Shown in pieces: positions 1-7,976 of a stretch of 64,000 bases of DNA (its first letter is position 1; each line of letters opens with the position of its first letter). The stretch is from Nitrospira sp. GTDB taxonomy: Bacteria; Nitrospirota; Nitrospiria; Nitrospirales; Nitrospiraceae. Location of the stretch: assembly GCA_030123565.1 (NCBI GenBank), contig CP126122.1, positions 2,406,800 through 2,470,799 on the forward strand, in the 5' to 3' direction. The notes beneath the pieces are model-generated. The model was not told the origin of the DNA, made no database searches, and was given only the letters and a program-made list of their open reading frames with translations. The translations under genes and the position numbers were made by a program.

Positions 1-811
1 GATTGGGCGCGTGAAGGACCACGACCGCCCGGCGGTCTCCCCGTTCGTCATGGCGATCTTCAGGCTTCCACTCTTCCGTGTCGATCGCGAAATGCCCGGC
101 GATGAGAGCATCCCACCTCGGCATGTAATCGACCCAATCGGCCCCAGCGATCACATAGTCTGCGTACCGGGTGCAGTACTCGACGCTCCGCAAGGTCTCC
201 GACTCCTGCTTCGTGAAGTGAGGATAATCCATACATTGCGCGTGCTTGAACAGCAACCCCTTGAATCGGCTCATCACTTGGACATCGGATCCGTAGGCCA
301 TGAAAACGGTTTTCTTACCGGCCAGCTGCAGCAATTGCAGTTCCCGGTATTTGAGCGGAGTATCCCGCAATATTCCACCCACGAAATAGAAATTGAATAC
401 GTCGAATTTGGCAATGGCCCAGAGGAAGGCCGCATAGTCCTGGAACAGTCTGCGTGTGAGGGGGGGAAGCCACTTCGTCCAGAAGCCTTCCTCGAGAAGA
501 TCCTGAACATGCACATCGTAGTCCGACCGGTGGTGGATCCCGTACACTGAGTTCACCGCCGTCACACTGACGTATCCAAGACGCTTCATTGCCTCGGAAT
601 GGTACTTCATGTTGATGAGCGGTTCGGTTCCCCAAAAGAGTCGCGGGCGGGCGTCCTGTCGCGATGCGGCCCTGCGCCGGCCGTCGGACCGATGCCGTTC
701 CCACAGTGCCGCGCACATCAGGGGTCCGTAGAGGGCGTAGGCCACCAGAAGCTTGACCGCTCGCCGAAGCCAGGTTCGATATGGAGGGGGACCGACGATA
801 GTGAGCCCCAT
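1..811 (-). CDS. Glycosyltransferase, GT4-like, partial (C-terminus beyond left edge)
   Basis: An open minus-strand frame starts at ATG 811-809 and stays open to the window edge, giving about 270 N-terminal residues. The start overlaps the stop of the radical SAM gene as TAATG, so the two are translationally coupled. The N-terminus has a short hydrophobic stretch. A glycosyltransferase-like Rossmann section follows, with 'LFWGTEPLINMKYHSEAM' near residue 58, 'VFMAYGSDVQVM' near residue 170 and a later 'YVIAGADWVDYMP'. This pattern resembles the acceptor half of GT4/GT-B enzymes. The donor-binding half lies outside the window, so substrate and linkage cannot be inferred. It probably acts at the cytoplasmic face in assembly of the surface glycan made by its neighbours. 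Confidence 0.7.
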   Translation of the reverse strand, partial: MGLTIVGPPPYRTWLRRAVKLLVAYALYGPLMCAALWERHRSDGRRRAASRQDARPRLFWGTEPLINMKYHSEAMKRLGYVSVTAVNSVYGIHHRSDYDVHVQDLLEEGFWTKWLPPLTRRLFQDYAAFLWAIAKFDVFNFYFVGGILRDTPLKYRELQLLQLAGKKTVFMAYGSDVQVMSRFKGLLFKHAQCMDYPHFTKQESETLRSVEYCTRYADYVIAGADWVDYMPRWDALIAGHFAIDTEEWKPEDRHDERGDRRAVVVLHAPN

Positions 812-2517
812 TATCGGAAGTGATAAATGGCGCAGGTGGGATTCATCTCGAGGCGGTACCCGTCGGCCTGCTCGGTACGCGTTTCGCACGCATGCCAAAT
901 ATCACAATCCTTGCACGCGACGTCGCCCTCAATATCGTTCCGGATAAGCCGCTTGCGCAGCTCCCGATACTGGCGTCCCAGCCAAATGTCCTGCAGCGAC
1001 TGCTCGTTCACATTGCCCACGCTGATGAGACCTTTTTGGGGAACGAGGATCATCGTGGTGCAGCACATCGAGACTTCCCCGTCAGGGTACACATAGGCCT
1101 CCTGCCACACGGACGAACAGGCATGCCGCTGTTCCGGCGCAGCATGGGAGAAGTTTTTTCCGGCGAAATTGTTGACGCCGGAAAAATGCTCCGATAGTTG
1201 GTAGATAATCACGCCGTCAATCCCCCTGGATCTCCACCGGCCAATGAAGTCATCCTTCTCCGCTATGGCTTCTTGCTGGAGAATCATCGAGGTATAGATC
1301 CGCATATCGGAACCGGCACGGCGGCGGCTGTCGAGCAAGGCGTCGATATTGGCGTGGACTTTGTCGAGGTCCCCTCCGCGTATCTTCTTGTACGTGGCCG
1401 GCGTGGCCGCGTCCAGGCTGACGTATACGGACGTGACACCCGACTGGACCAGCGCCTCGGCCCGCTCGGGCGTCATCAATGTCCCGTTGGTGGTGATATG
1501 GATATGCCGCACCCCCGCCGCACTGGCCCGCTTGATCCAGACCAACAGCCGCGGATGCATGAAGACTTCTTCAAGCTGCCCCAGCTTCAGGACGGCGCCG
1601 TGGGCGGCGGCTTCGCGAGCCACGCGCTCAAACACGTCGTCGCTCATGTATTTGTTCTTGTCGAAATATCCGCTCTGGTCCTCATACAGGGGAGAGTGGT
1701 ACGGGCACATGACGCAGCTCAGGTTGCACAAATTCGTCAAGACCAGGTTCACGACGCTCGGAAACGGGTATAGTTCACCCGCCCGGTCTCCGAGCAGTTC
1801 GAGCTGATCGTCCACTGTCCCCAGATAGATCCCCGGCCGGCCGTTTCTGGTCTCCCCCGGCACCGCGGGTTCCTCGGGCTTGCCTCCGCTGCCGCTCCCC
1901 GCACGGGAAGCGACCTGGTCCCGTAGCATCCGGACCAGACGGCGCACCTGCGCTTGCAAGGAAGCGGGCATTCTCGCAAACCAGGTCTTGATCCGCGGAA
2001 CGGCGCTTTGCAGGATCAATGACGGTTGCAGCCGAGAAGGGAAACGGTCGACATCCCAGATCGCGGCGACCTCCCGCGCACGCCAACTCTCATGAACGCC
2101 GGGGGTAAATCTGGACTGTCCCGATGAGGATGTCTCATGAAACGCCAGGAAATTCCGCAGCGACGCGGCCGAGAGAACCAGCCTGCCGTCACAAACGAGC
2201 ACGGCACGTTCCGTGGACCGAAGGCGACGCCGAATGCGATATTGCGTGAGCGCCTGAGACATGTCGCCTCGCTCCACGAGATCGACCGCGCAACCCTCAA
2301 CGATGGCTTGTTCCAATGCGGGGCTACAGCCTGGCTGGATGAGGAGCCCCACTCGCGTGACCGCGTCCAGCTTGGCAAGCTCGGCTAGTTGCCGCTGAAG
2401 ATAGGACCGCTCGCTGTCCGGACCCACGGCAACCAGCCCGAGGGTGTTCACGGTGGAATGCGACTGCGGAAGAGCCGCCGGTTCCATGGCACATTGATTG
2501 AGTACCTGCTGGTTCAT
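811..2517 (-). CDS. Radical SAM/SPASM protein with extra N-terminal domain
   Basis: 568 residues. The radical SAM core starts near residue 255 and carries the CxxxCxxC cluster motif at C264, C268 and C271. A C-terminal SPASM-type cysteine set follows ('ACSSVW', 'SMCCTTM', 'ACKDCDIWHAC'), which would bind auxiliary Fe-S clusters. Residues about 25-130 are not radical SAM. 'VDLVERGDMSQALTQYR' followed by 'AVLVCDGRLVLSAASL' recalls a degenerate SpsF-like nucleotidyltransferase fold; this is inference. Residues 200-225 are a Gly/Ser/Pro/Glu linker. SPASM proteins modify peptides or act as sugar or alcohol dehydrogenases and epimerases, and the glycan context favours a sugar substrate. It lies 10 bp downstream of a GT4 gene. 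The exact reaction is unknown. Confidence 0.85.
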   Translation of the reverse strand: MNQQVLNQCAMEPAALPQSHSTVNTLGLVAVGPDSERSYLQRQLAELAKLDAVTRVGLLIQPGCSPALEQAIVEGCAVDLVERGDMSQALTQYRIRRRLRSTERAVLVCDGRLVLSAASLRNFLAFHETSSSGQSRFTPGVHESWRAREVAAIWDVDRFPSRLQPSLILQSAVPRIKTWFARMPASLQAQVRRLVRMLRDQVASRAGSGSGGKPEEPAVPGETRNGRPGIYLGTVDDQLELLGDRAGELYPFPSVVNLVLTNLCNLSCVMCPYHSPLYEDQSGYFDKNKYMSDDVFERVAREAAAHGAVLKLGQLEEVFMHPRLLVWIKRASAAGVRHIHITTNGTLMTPERAEALVQSGVTSVYVSLDAATPATYKKIRGGDLDKVHANIDALLDSRRRAGSDMRIYTSMILQQEAIAEKDDFIGRWRSRGIDGVIIYQLSEHFSGVNNFAGKNFSHAAPEQRHACSSVWQEAYVYPDGEVSMCCTTMILVPQKGLISVGNVNEQSLQDIWLGRQYRELRKRLIRNDIEGDVACKDCDIWHACETRTEQADGYRLEMNPTCAIYHFR

Positions 2518-2527
2518 AAGCCTTCCT

Positions 2528-3775
2528 TCAGCATGTCGCCGGCAAATACTTCCCGAGCTGGCCTGGCCCGTGACGCTCTACGATCCAAGCCCGAGCATGC
2601 CGTCCCATCTCGACGAGATCAATGTGCCCCTTGCCGATATCCTTGAGCGCGTCATAGACTCCGGTCTCATCACTGACATTAATGACCGGCGGCATCCGGA
2701 ACTCCGGCCAGGCCCGGGAAAAATTCGCCTCGTCCAAATAAATCATGACGGGCTTGGCGCAGGCCATCGCTTCCAACATCGTGGTGCCATAAGCTGAAAT
2801 CGCAAACTGATCCACGACTACATCGGCCAGATTGTAGAACCGGACCAACAGCGGCTTCGACACCACATGTTCCAAATACCAGACATGGTGCTCGACGCCG
2901 CCTTCCCGCAGCATGGCTTCAGTTTTTTTCACGTCATTGCCCCATCGACTGACGATAAGGAACAGCGGGGCTCCGTCCCGCACCGCGCGGACGAAGCCTC
3001 GAATAAATCGGTCGGTGCCCTTCCAGTAGAAGTCTTGCCGTGCCGAGAGCAACAGAAGCCGCTTTCCCTTGGCTCGTTCGAGTATTTCGTCGGGAAGCAG
3101 TCCATGTCCCGCTTCCGGTCTGGGCGCATAACGCTCGACATCCACGATAAACGGCAAAAACGTGACGGAGTCCTGTATGCCGACTTTATGGAAACATTCC
3201 ACCATCGTGGGATCATGGGTCCCCTTCACGGTCGCGTGAGACAGAGCGACACGGAGCATCGCCGCAAAAAATCGATCGTACGCCGTGGCAGCCTGGAAGG
3301 GCAAGATGCGAATATCCCCGCCGTGTGGCCAATACAGGTACGGGACTCCCGAGCAAAAGGCCGGGACCACGCCTATTCCGCATACGATGAGCCAGTCGTA
3401 GGACGACATCCGCGAAATAAGGTTGCGTTGGCTCGTCATGAACCGCCACAGCTCCTTACGGGACACCGGACAGCGTCGTGTCCGCAGCAGCAGGCGAACC
3501 CAGAATGCCAAATTGTACCTGGCGGACACCGGTGGTACAACCCAGTCGGGACTCTTCCAGCCGGACTGCTGCACGATCTCGCGCAACGGATCCTTGCTGA
3601 TTTCGTTCACCACATCCAACGCCAGGGTCGCCTCCACATCTTCCCAAACGGGTTGCGACATGGGATACCGATCGGCCGGATGCTCGATGTATTCCGCATC
3701 ATATCCCCGGGCGCGAAGGATCTTCGCCAAGCAATACATATTGTTCGCAATACTGCCGTGCAGGCCGATTCGCAT
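2528..3775 (-). CDS. Glycosyltransferase family 4
   Basis: 415 residues with a GT-B layout. The N-terminal acceptor domain begins 'MRIGLHGSIANNMY'. The C-terminal donor domain has 'RLLLLSARQDFYWKGTDRFI' around residue 235 and the GT4 signature 'FAISAYGTTMLEAMACAKPVM' near residues 325-345, with the E-x7-E-type donor-binding region. It should transfer a sugar from an NDP-sugar to a lipid-linked glycan on the cytoplasmic face. It is packed 3 bp downstream of the methyltransferase-transglutaminase gene and 10 bp upstream of the radical SAM gene, so it belongs to the same operon. Donor and linkage are not predictable from sequence. Confidence 0.85.
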   Translation of the reverse strand: MRIGLHGSIANNMYCLAKILRARGYDAEYIEHPADRYPMSQPVWEDVEATLALDVVNEISKDPLREIVQQSGWKSPDWVVPPVSARYNLAFWVRLLLRTRRCPVSRKELWRFMTSQRNLISRMSSYDWLIVCGIGVVPAFCSGVPYLYWPHGGDIRILPFQAATAYDRFFAAMLRVALSHATVKGTHDPTMVECFHKVGIQDSVTFLPFIVDVERYAPRPEAGHGLLPDEILERAKGKRLLLLSARQDFYWKGTDRFIRGFVRAVRDGAPLFLIVSRWGNDVKKTEAMLREGGVEHHVWYLEHVVSKPLLVRFYNLADVVVDQFAISAYGTTMLEAMACAKPVMIYLDEANFSRAWPEFRMPPVINVSDETGVYDALKDIGKGHIDLVEMGRHARAWIVERHGPGQLGKYLPATC

Positions 3776-3778
3776 GGC

Positions 3779-5665
3779 TTACCCGATCCGGAACCGGTCT
3801 TCGTCCGAGCTCCAGTAAAATGTGTGCGGCTCCTTGAGCACGTGGTCGTCGGTCGCCTGCACAGACCAATAGTAATCCCCGGGCCGCTCAATCGTGACGA
3901 CGACGGACCTCGCGGTCGTCTCGAATTCACCGACCTCCGTCCCCGTCTGGTTCAACAGCCGGTCGTAGACGACATCGTTCCATGAATAGCCCTTGGACGT
4001 CGTCCCGACCCGGACGCGATAACCGCGCACATCTCCGTCGCAATCAGTGGACGGCTCCCAAGAGAGCGTGACCTTCGCCGGACAGGCGGGATAGTCGGGC
4101 TGCTTATTCAACCTCGGGAGGCTGGGTGGGTATTCTTGTGGAATCCAATGTACGTATTTTCCGCTCCAATATCCGCGGTGCTCCGGATTCACCACGTCGA
4201 TGTATCCGGTGATTTCGATTCCCGCCGCATTTCTGGCATAACGGGTGCCCGTTCGCATCCACAGGCCCGTGGGAGGGAATTGATCGAGCCGGTAGGGCTG
4301 GCGGTCCAAATCACGCATGCTCAGCAGCTCCCCGCGTTCGTTCATCGGCATGATGCCGTTCTTGAAGACGTCGGCATCGATGATGCGCCACTGCCCGTCC
4401 AGGAACACCTCCGCAATGACGTGCGCGGGAAACTGGCGTATCCTGGCCGCGAAACCGGCGCGCCGCAGCAGATGCGTCACGACCTTCGCGACATGGCCGC
4501 ATCGTCCCTCACCCAACTGGATGATGTCATAAGGATGGAGAGACAAGGGGGGCTGCTCGAGCGGGTTGTGGTAGATGGCATCCTGAGCGAACCTGACGAT
4601 GGCCTCCACGGCTGCCTGGGTGCTCCCCCGGGTCCCGACGAGCCGCGCAACGAGCGCGGAAAGATAGGTCTCTTTCTCAACGAGAGACAGGTCGTTTACT
4701 CCTTTGAGTTTCTGAACGGCATAGGTGTCCTGCGTTACATGACTCACATGGGCGGGCACGGCGTATCGATCGGAAGAAAGGTCCTGCGCTCGCATTGTGA
4801 GGGCGTCTATGTCGATGTCGAAAGTGTGGTGCGGCGTTCCCTCAGCCGGTCGCCATTCATGAACTCCCGCATCCGCTCCGCCTTCCTTCTCGGCGACCAT
4901 TTCGAATACGGCCGTGCAGCCCATGAAGCTCCCGGGATAGACGGGTTCGACCGCCGGCTCCGATGGTGCATGGAGGCGGAGCGTCCCCTCCCCTCCCCAC
5001 TTCCTGAGGGCCAATCCCGCTCGCCGGCAGTCGGATTTGAGCCGCCGGTAGGTCAGAAAATTATCCCGTGGGATGCCCCTCAGCGTACGGTAGATCGTGC
5101 GTAGTCCCGTCCGCAGCAACTTACGCTCGTACATCAAATATAGTGACCATCCCAACCCGTTGCCGCAGATATAAAGTATGCCGCCCGGCTTCAGCACTCG
5201 ACTGAATTCAGCCAGTGCGGCCCGAGCATCGAGAAACATGAATACGCCGTAGCAAAACACCGCATCGAAATAGCCGGACTGGAATGGCAGGGATTCCAAG
5301 CTTCCGTGCGTAAAATGCATGTTCCACGCTTGATGCTTTCGAGCAAGGTGTTCGCCGATACGCAGCCGTTCCACGGCAAGATCCACGCCTTGAACCTCGC
5401 CATTCTGCCGAGCAAGAGCCAAACTCCACTGTCCGACGCCACAGCCCGCGTCCAAGATACGCTGCTTGCCCGTGAACTGTATCGCACGCACCCGAACCTC
5501 ATAGTAGCTCAGCGGGCGTCTCATCTCGATGGTTGCAAAGTCGAGATGGTAGGGAGACACCGTCATCGAGGGTACCGTCCCATGCATCGTATGCACGGAC
5601 AGCGGATGCGCGAGATCGTCTTCGTCGAGGTCCCAACTCGGATGCGGCTGAAAAAGTCCCTTCAT
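3779..5665 (-). CDS. SAM methyltransferase fused to a transglutaminase-like domain and a C-terminal beta-sandwich
   Basis: 628 residues in three parts. Residues about 55-260 form a class I SAM methyltransferase, with motif I 'ILDAGCGVGQW' at 70-80 and 'FDAVFCYGVFMFLDAR' downstream. Residues about 310-450 are transglutaminase-like, with a readable triad: C389 in 'EGRCGHV', H415 in 'PAHVIAEV' and D430 in 'IIDADVF'. Residues about 520-628 look like a fibronectin III-type beta-sandwich ('VRGYRVRVG', 'GDYYWSVQATDD'). There is no obvious signal peptide, so the protein is probably cytoplasmic. The transglutaminase fold could catalyse amide formation, transfer or hydrolysis. Together with the methyltransferase it suggests modification of an amino- or peptide-bearing glycan. 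I do not recognise a characterised protein with this architecture. Confidence 0.8.
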   Translation of the reverse strand: MKGLFQPHPSWDLDEDDLAHPLSVHTMHGTVPSMTVSPYHLDFATIEMRRPLSYYEVRVRAIQFTGKQRILDAGCGVGQWSLALARQNGEVQGVDLAVERLRIGEHLARKHQAWNMHFTHGSLESLPFQSGYFDAVFCYGVFMFLDARAALAEFSRVLKPGGILYICGNGLGWSLYLMYERKLLRTGLRTIYRTLRGIPRDNFLTYRRLKSDCRRAGLALRKWGGEGTLRLHAPSEPAVEPVYPGSFMGCTAVFEMVAEKEGGADAGVHEWRPAEGTPHHTFDIDIDALTMRAQDLSSDRYAVPAHVSHVTQDTYAVQKLKGVNDLSLVEKETYLSALVARLVGTRGSTQAAVEAIVRFAQDAIYHNPLEQPPLSLHPYDIIQLGEGRCGHVAKVVTHLLRRAGFAARIRQFPAHVIAEVFLDGQWRIIDADVFKNGIMPMNERGELLSMRDLDRQPYRLDQFPPTGLWMRTGTRYARNAAGIEITGYIDVVNPEHRGYWSGKYVHWIPQEYPPSLPRLNKQPDYPACPAKVTLSWEPSTDCDGDVRGYRVRVGTTSKGYSWNDVVYDRLLNQTGTEVGEFETTARSVVVTIERPGDYYWSVQATDDHVLKEPHTFYWSSDEDRFRIG

Positions 5666-5675
5666 GCGCGAGGTT

Positions 5676-6944
5676 TCATGCGAACGTATGTGAAGAAAAT
5701 TTCGGCAGCTCCCATCGCCTGATAGGGACGGTCACGCTTTCGCGGGATGTGTGGTCCTTCCCGTTGGCCTGGACCGTTACCGATTCCCTATGGCCGTCCG
5801 CCCGTTCGAGAAAGATCTCGGTATGACGGGCGTCCGGCGTGTAGAAGGTGATCGCTTCGAGGTCCTCGGCTGAGGGCTCGAATCTGCCCAGGACGGGGTC
5901 TTCCACGCACCGCACGACAATGGCGATTCCGTTGGCATGCCGGGTGGAACTCCACCGGAGGCCTCCATGTACGGCGTGGTACCGCAACAGCTGGTGCACT
6001 CCGGTCACGAAGATCTTTCCGGCGTGATAGCAGACGGACAGTCTCCGGAACGCTTCTACCGTGTCTGTGTGGAAGTATGGTGGCCGATTGGTCTCGCAAC
6101 GGCCATTTTCCCCACGAAGACAACCGAAATGCTGGTAGACGATCATAGAGCCCTGCTGCGATTCCAGTTCAGCGAGGTGCTCGGCGCAAATCTGATCCGG
6201 AATGGACCGCGGGTCAGGCCGCTTTGGTCCCCGGTAACGCCGAAACAGGTATACCGCGCGGCCGTCTCGGAGTTCCTCGTACTTGATCAATTCGTTGTCG
6301 AAACACAACTCACGCACGGATTTCAGCGTCCGAGAGGCTCTGTACTCCTCGACAACTTGTCTCATTGTGAGGCTGCGGCTCTGTCCGATTCGATTGGTGG
6401 CATTGAAGTCCAACCAGCAGAATCTGAATCCGAACGACGTCGTCAAATCCGCATGGTACTCCGCCGCTCCAGGCAGATCACCCCGTTGATAGTAGGCTTG
6501 TGACGCCCCTATGTTCTGCGTATTTTCTACCGTCCCGTGGTTCGTCCACACCCGCAGCTTGAGCTGGTGGCGATCCAACTCGTCGAGCGCGCGTTTCGCC
6601 ATGTCGCGGACAAATCCGCCGACTCCGTCGAAGTCCCCGTAGGCATGCAGGACGTCGATGCACCCGATACCCATGAGTTCCCGCATCCAGCCGGCGTGCG
6701 GAGAAGGCTTGCCGCTGATCTGCTCGAAATAGGAAATGCTGCGCCCCGGATCCACCGAGTAGAGAAACAGGCTGTCCGTGATGGGAAGGTCGAGACCCGG
6801 CCCCAGAGGAGTGTCTTCGTTCGTGTTCAGGAACCGGTGGATGTCCCAGAACGCCTGTGCGGTCACATACTCGGCGTCATTCGAAAACGCGACTGCGCAT
6901 CGGAACGGATAGGGAAATTTTCGAAGTTCTACGTGATCGGGCAT
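5676..6944 (-). CDS. Uncharacterised protein, polysaccharide deacetylase-like
   Basis: 422 residues. The N-terminus 'CAVAFSNDAEYV' (about residues 16-27) resembles the first Asp motif of NodB/CE4 deacetylases. 'DVLHAYGDFDGVGG' near residues 97-110 and 'LRVWTNHGTVEN' near 130 could supply further metal ligands. The C-terminal about 100 residues look beta-rich. If the assignment is right, it removes N- or O-acyl groups from a sugar. There is no signal peptide, so it would act on a cytoplasmic intermediate, unlike most CE4 enzymes. It is 10 bp upstream of the methyltransferase-transglutaminase gene and is probably cotranscribed with it. The family assignment rests on short motifs only. Confidence 0.5.
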   Translation of the reverse strand: MPDHVELRKFPYPFRCAVAFSNDAEYVTAQAFWDIHRFLNTNEDTPLGPGLDLPITDSLFLYSVDPGRSISYFEQISGKPSPHAGWMRELMGIGCIDVLHAYGDFDGVGGFVRDMAKRALDELDRHQLKLRVWTNHGTVENTQNIGASQAYYQRGDLPGAAEYHADLTTSFGFRFCWLDFNATNRIGQSRSLTMRQVVEEYRASRTLKSVRELCFDNELIKYEELRDGRAVYLFRRYRGPKRPDPRSIPDQICAEHLAELESQQGSMIVYQHFGCLRGENGRCETNRPPYFHTDTVEAFRRLSVCYHAGKIFVTGVHQLLRYHAVHGGLRWSSTRHANGIAIVVRCVEDPVLGRFEPSAEDLEAITFYTPDARHTEIFLERADGHRESVTVQANGKDHTSRESVTVPIRRWELPKFSSHTFA

Positions 6945-7004
6945 AACCCTGGAAACCCCTCTGACAATGCAACGGCATCACCACGATCAAGCGGCCCACG
7001 GCGT

Positions 7005-7976
7005 CTAGCAGACCGAGGTCCCGGCCGCAGAGGACAGAGGCATCGGATCGAAACGCTTGTTGCCCGAGCGCCGCAGAAGCGTCAGCGCATCGGTTCCCTG
7101 AGTATCCGTGACCTCCCGCAAGATCAGGCAGCCGTGACCCGTGACGACCCACGGGTTCTGTTGATCCGGCACACGAGCCAGCTGGCCGGGTGCGCCCAGG
7201 ACAGTGGGAGACGCCGGCGCAGGCTCTGCGCTCCAAATCAGCAATTTCCGGCCCTCGAAATAACCAAAGGCGCCCGGATACGGTCGTCCCACGGCCCGGA
7301 TCAATCGGTCGATACGCTCGGCGGATTCGGCCCAATTGATCCAGCCGTCGCTGGGGACCCGTTGGAGGCAATAGCTGGGCTGGCCGGTTTGTGGACGGGG
7401 ACGCAACTCACCGCCGGCAATGCCGGGGAGACAGCGGTCTACCAAGGCCAAGCCGCCAGCTTCCGCGGCTGCCACCAACTCGCCGATGGTCGTCCGCGGT
7501 CCGATCGGAAATCGCTCTTGCCCGTACAGCGGTCCATCATCCACACCGTCGCCCAGCGCGAACAGGGAAATGCCTGTCTCCGTCTCTCCCGACAGCAGGG
7601 CCCAGTTCAAGGGAGCCCCTCCGCGCAAGCGAGGCAGTAGCGACGCATGGAGCCCGGCCGTTCCCCGTCGAAACGCCGCCCGTAGCTCAGCCGGCACCAT
7701 ATGGAACCACCCCGCAGCCAGACAAAAGTCCGCGCCCAGCGCTTCCGCGAATGACCGAACGGCCTTGGAGTTCTGATAGGTCTGATGTGGAATGCCGGCG
7801 GCATCGCACCAGGCGGGCAAGTCGACATGGCGGATGTTGGTGACGCCGGCCGGCTCGTAGGAGATCGTGAACCGCGCCCCCACATGCACCACCCCAATCG
7901 GCGGAATCCCGATCTTGCGCATCCGCTCCGCCACTGCCGCCGTCAAATCCGTCCCGCCCAGCAAGAGCGGTTTCAT
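7005..7976 (-). CDS. Formyltransferase-family protein (Fmt/ArnA-like fold)
   Basis: 323 residues from ATG 7976, which overlaps the asnB stop as ATGA. An upstream in-frame ATG at 8021 lies inside asnB and is less likely. The core 'LHASLLPRLRGGAPLNWALL' with 'GVDDG' further on is the formyltransferase signature, including catalytic-type H110 and D146. The Asn that normally sits two residues before the His (I-N-x-H) is Gly108 here. Family members transfer formyl from N10-formyl-THF to an amine, for example on amino sugars in O-antigen pathways. The neighbours (aminotransferases, AsnB) support a sugar substrate over Met-tRNA. The missing Asn means the activity may be altered. Confidence 0.75.
   Translation of the reverse strand: MKPLLLGGTDLTAAVAERMRKIGIPPIGVVHVGARFTISYEPAGVTNIRHVDLPAWCDAAGIPHQTYQNSKAVRSFAEALGADFCLAAGWFHMVPAELRAAFRRGTAGLHASLLPRLRGGAPLNWALLSGETETGISLFALGDGVDDGPLYGQERFPIGPRTTIGELVAAAEAGGLALVDRCLPGIAGGELRPRPQTGQPSYCLQRVPSDGWINWAESAERIDRLIRAVGRPYPGAFGYFEGRKLLIWSAEPAPASPTVLGAPGQLARVPDQQNPWVVTGHGCLILREVTDTQGTDALTLLRRSGNKRFDPMPLSSAAGTSVC

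Noticed and set aside
11..550. Plus-strand open frame of 179 codons at the left edge
   Set aside because: It is antisense to the better-supported GT4 frame, shows no family motif and conflicts with the TAATG-coupled minus-strand gene.
2867..3985. Plus-strand frame of 372 codons
   Set aside because: It lies antisense to the GT4 and methyltransferase-transglutaminase genes and has no recognisable domain; it is a GC-rich shadow.
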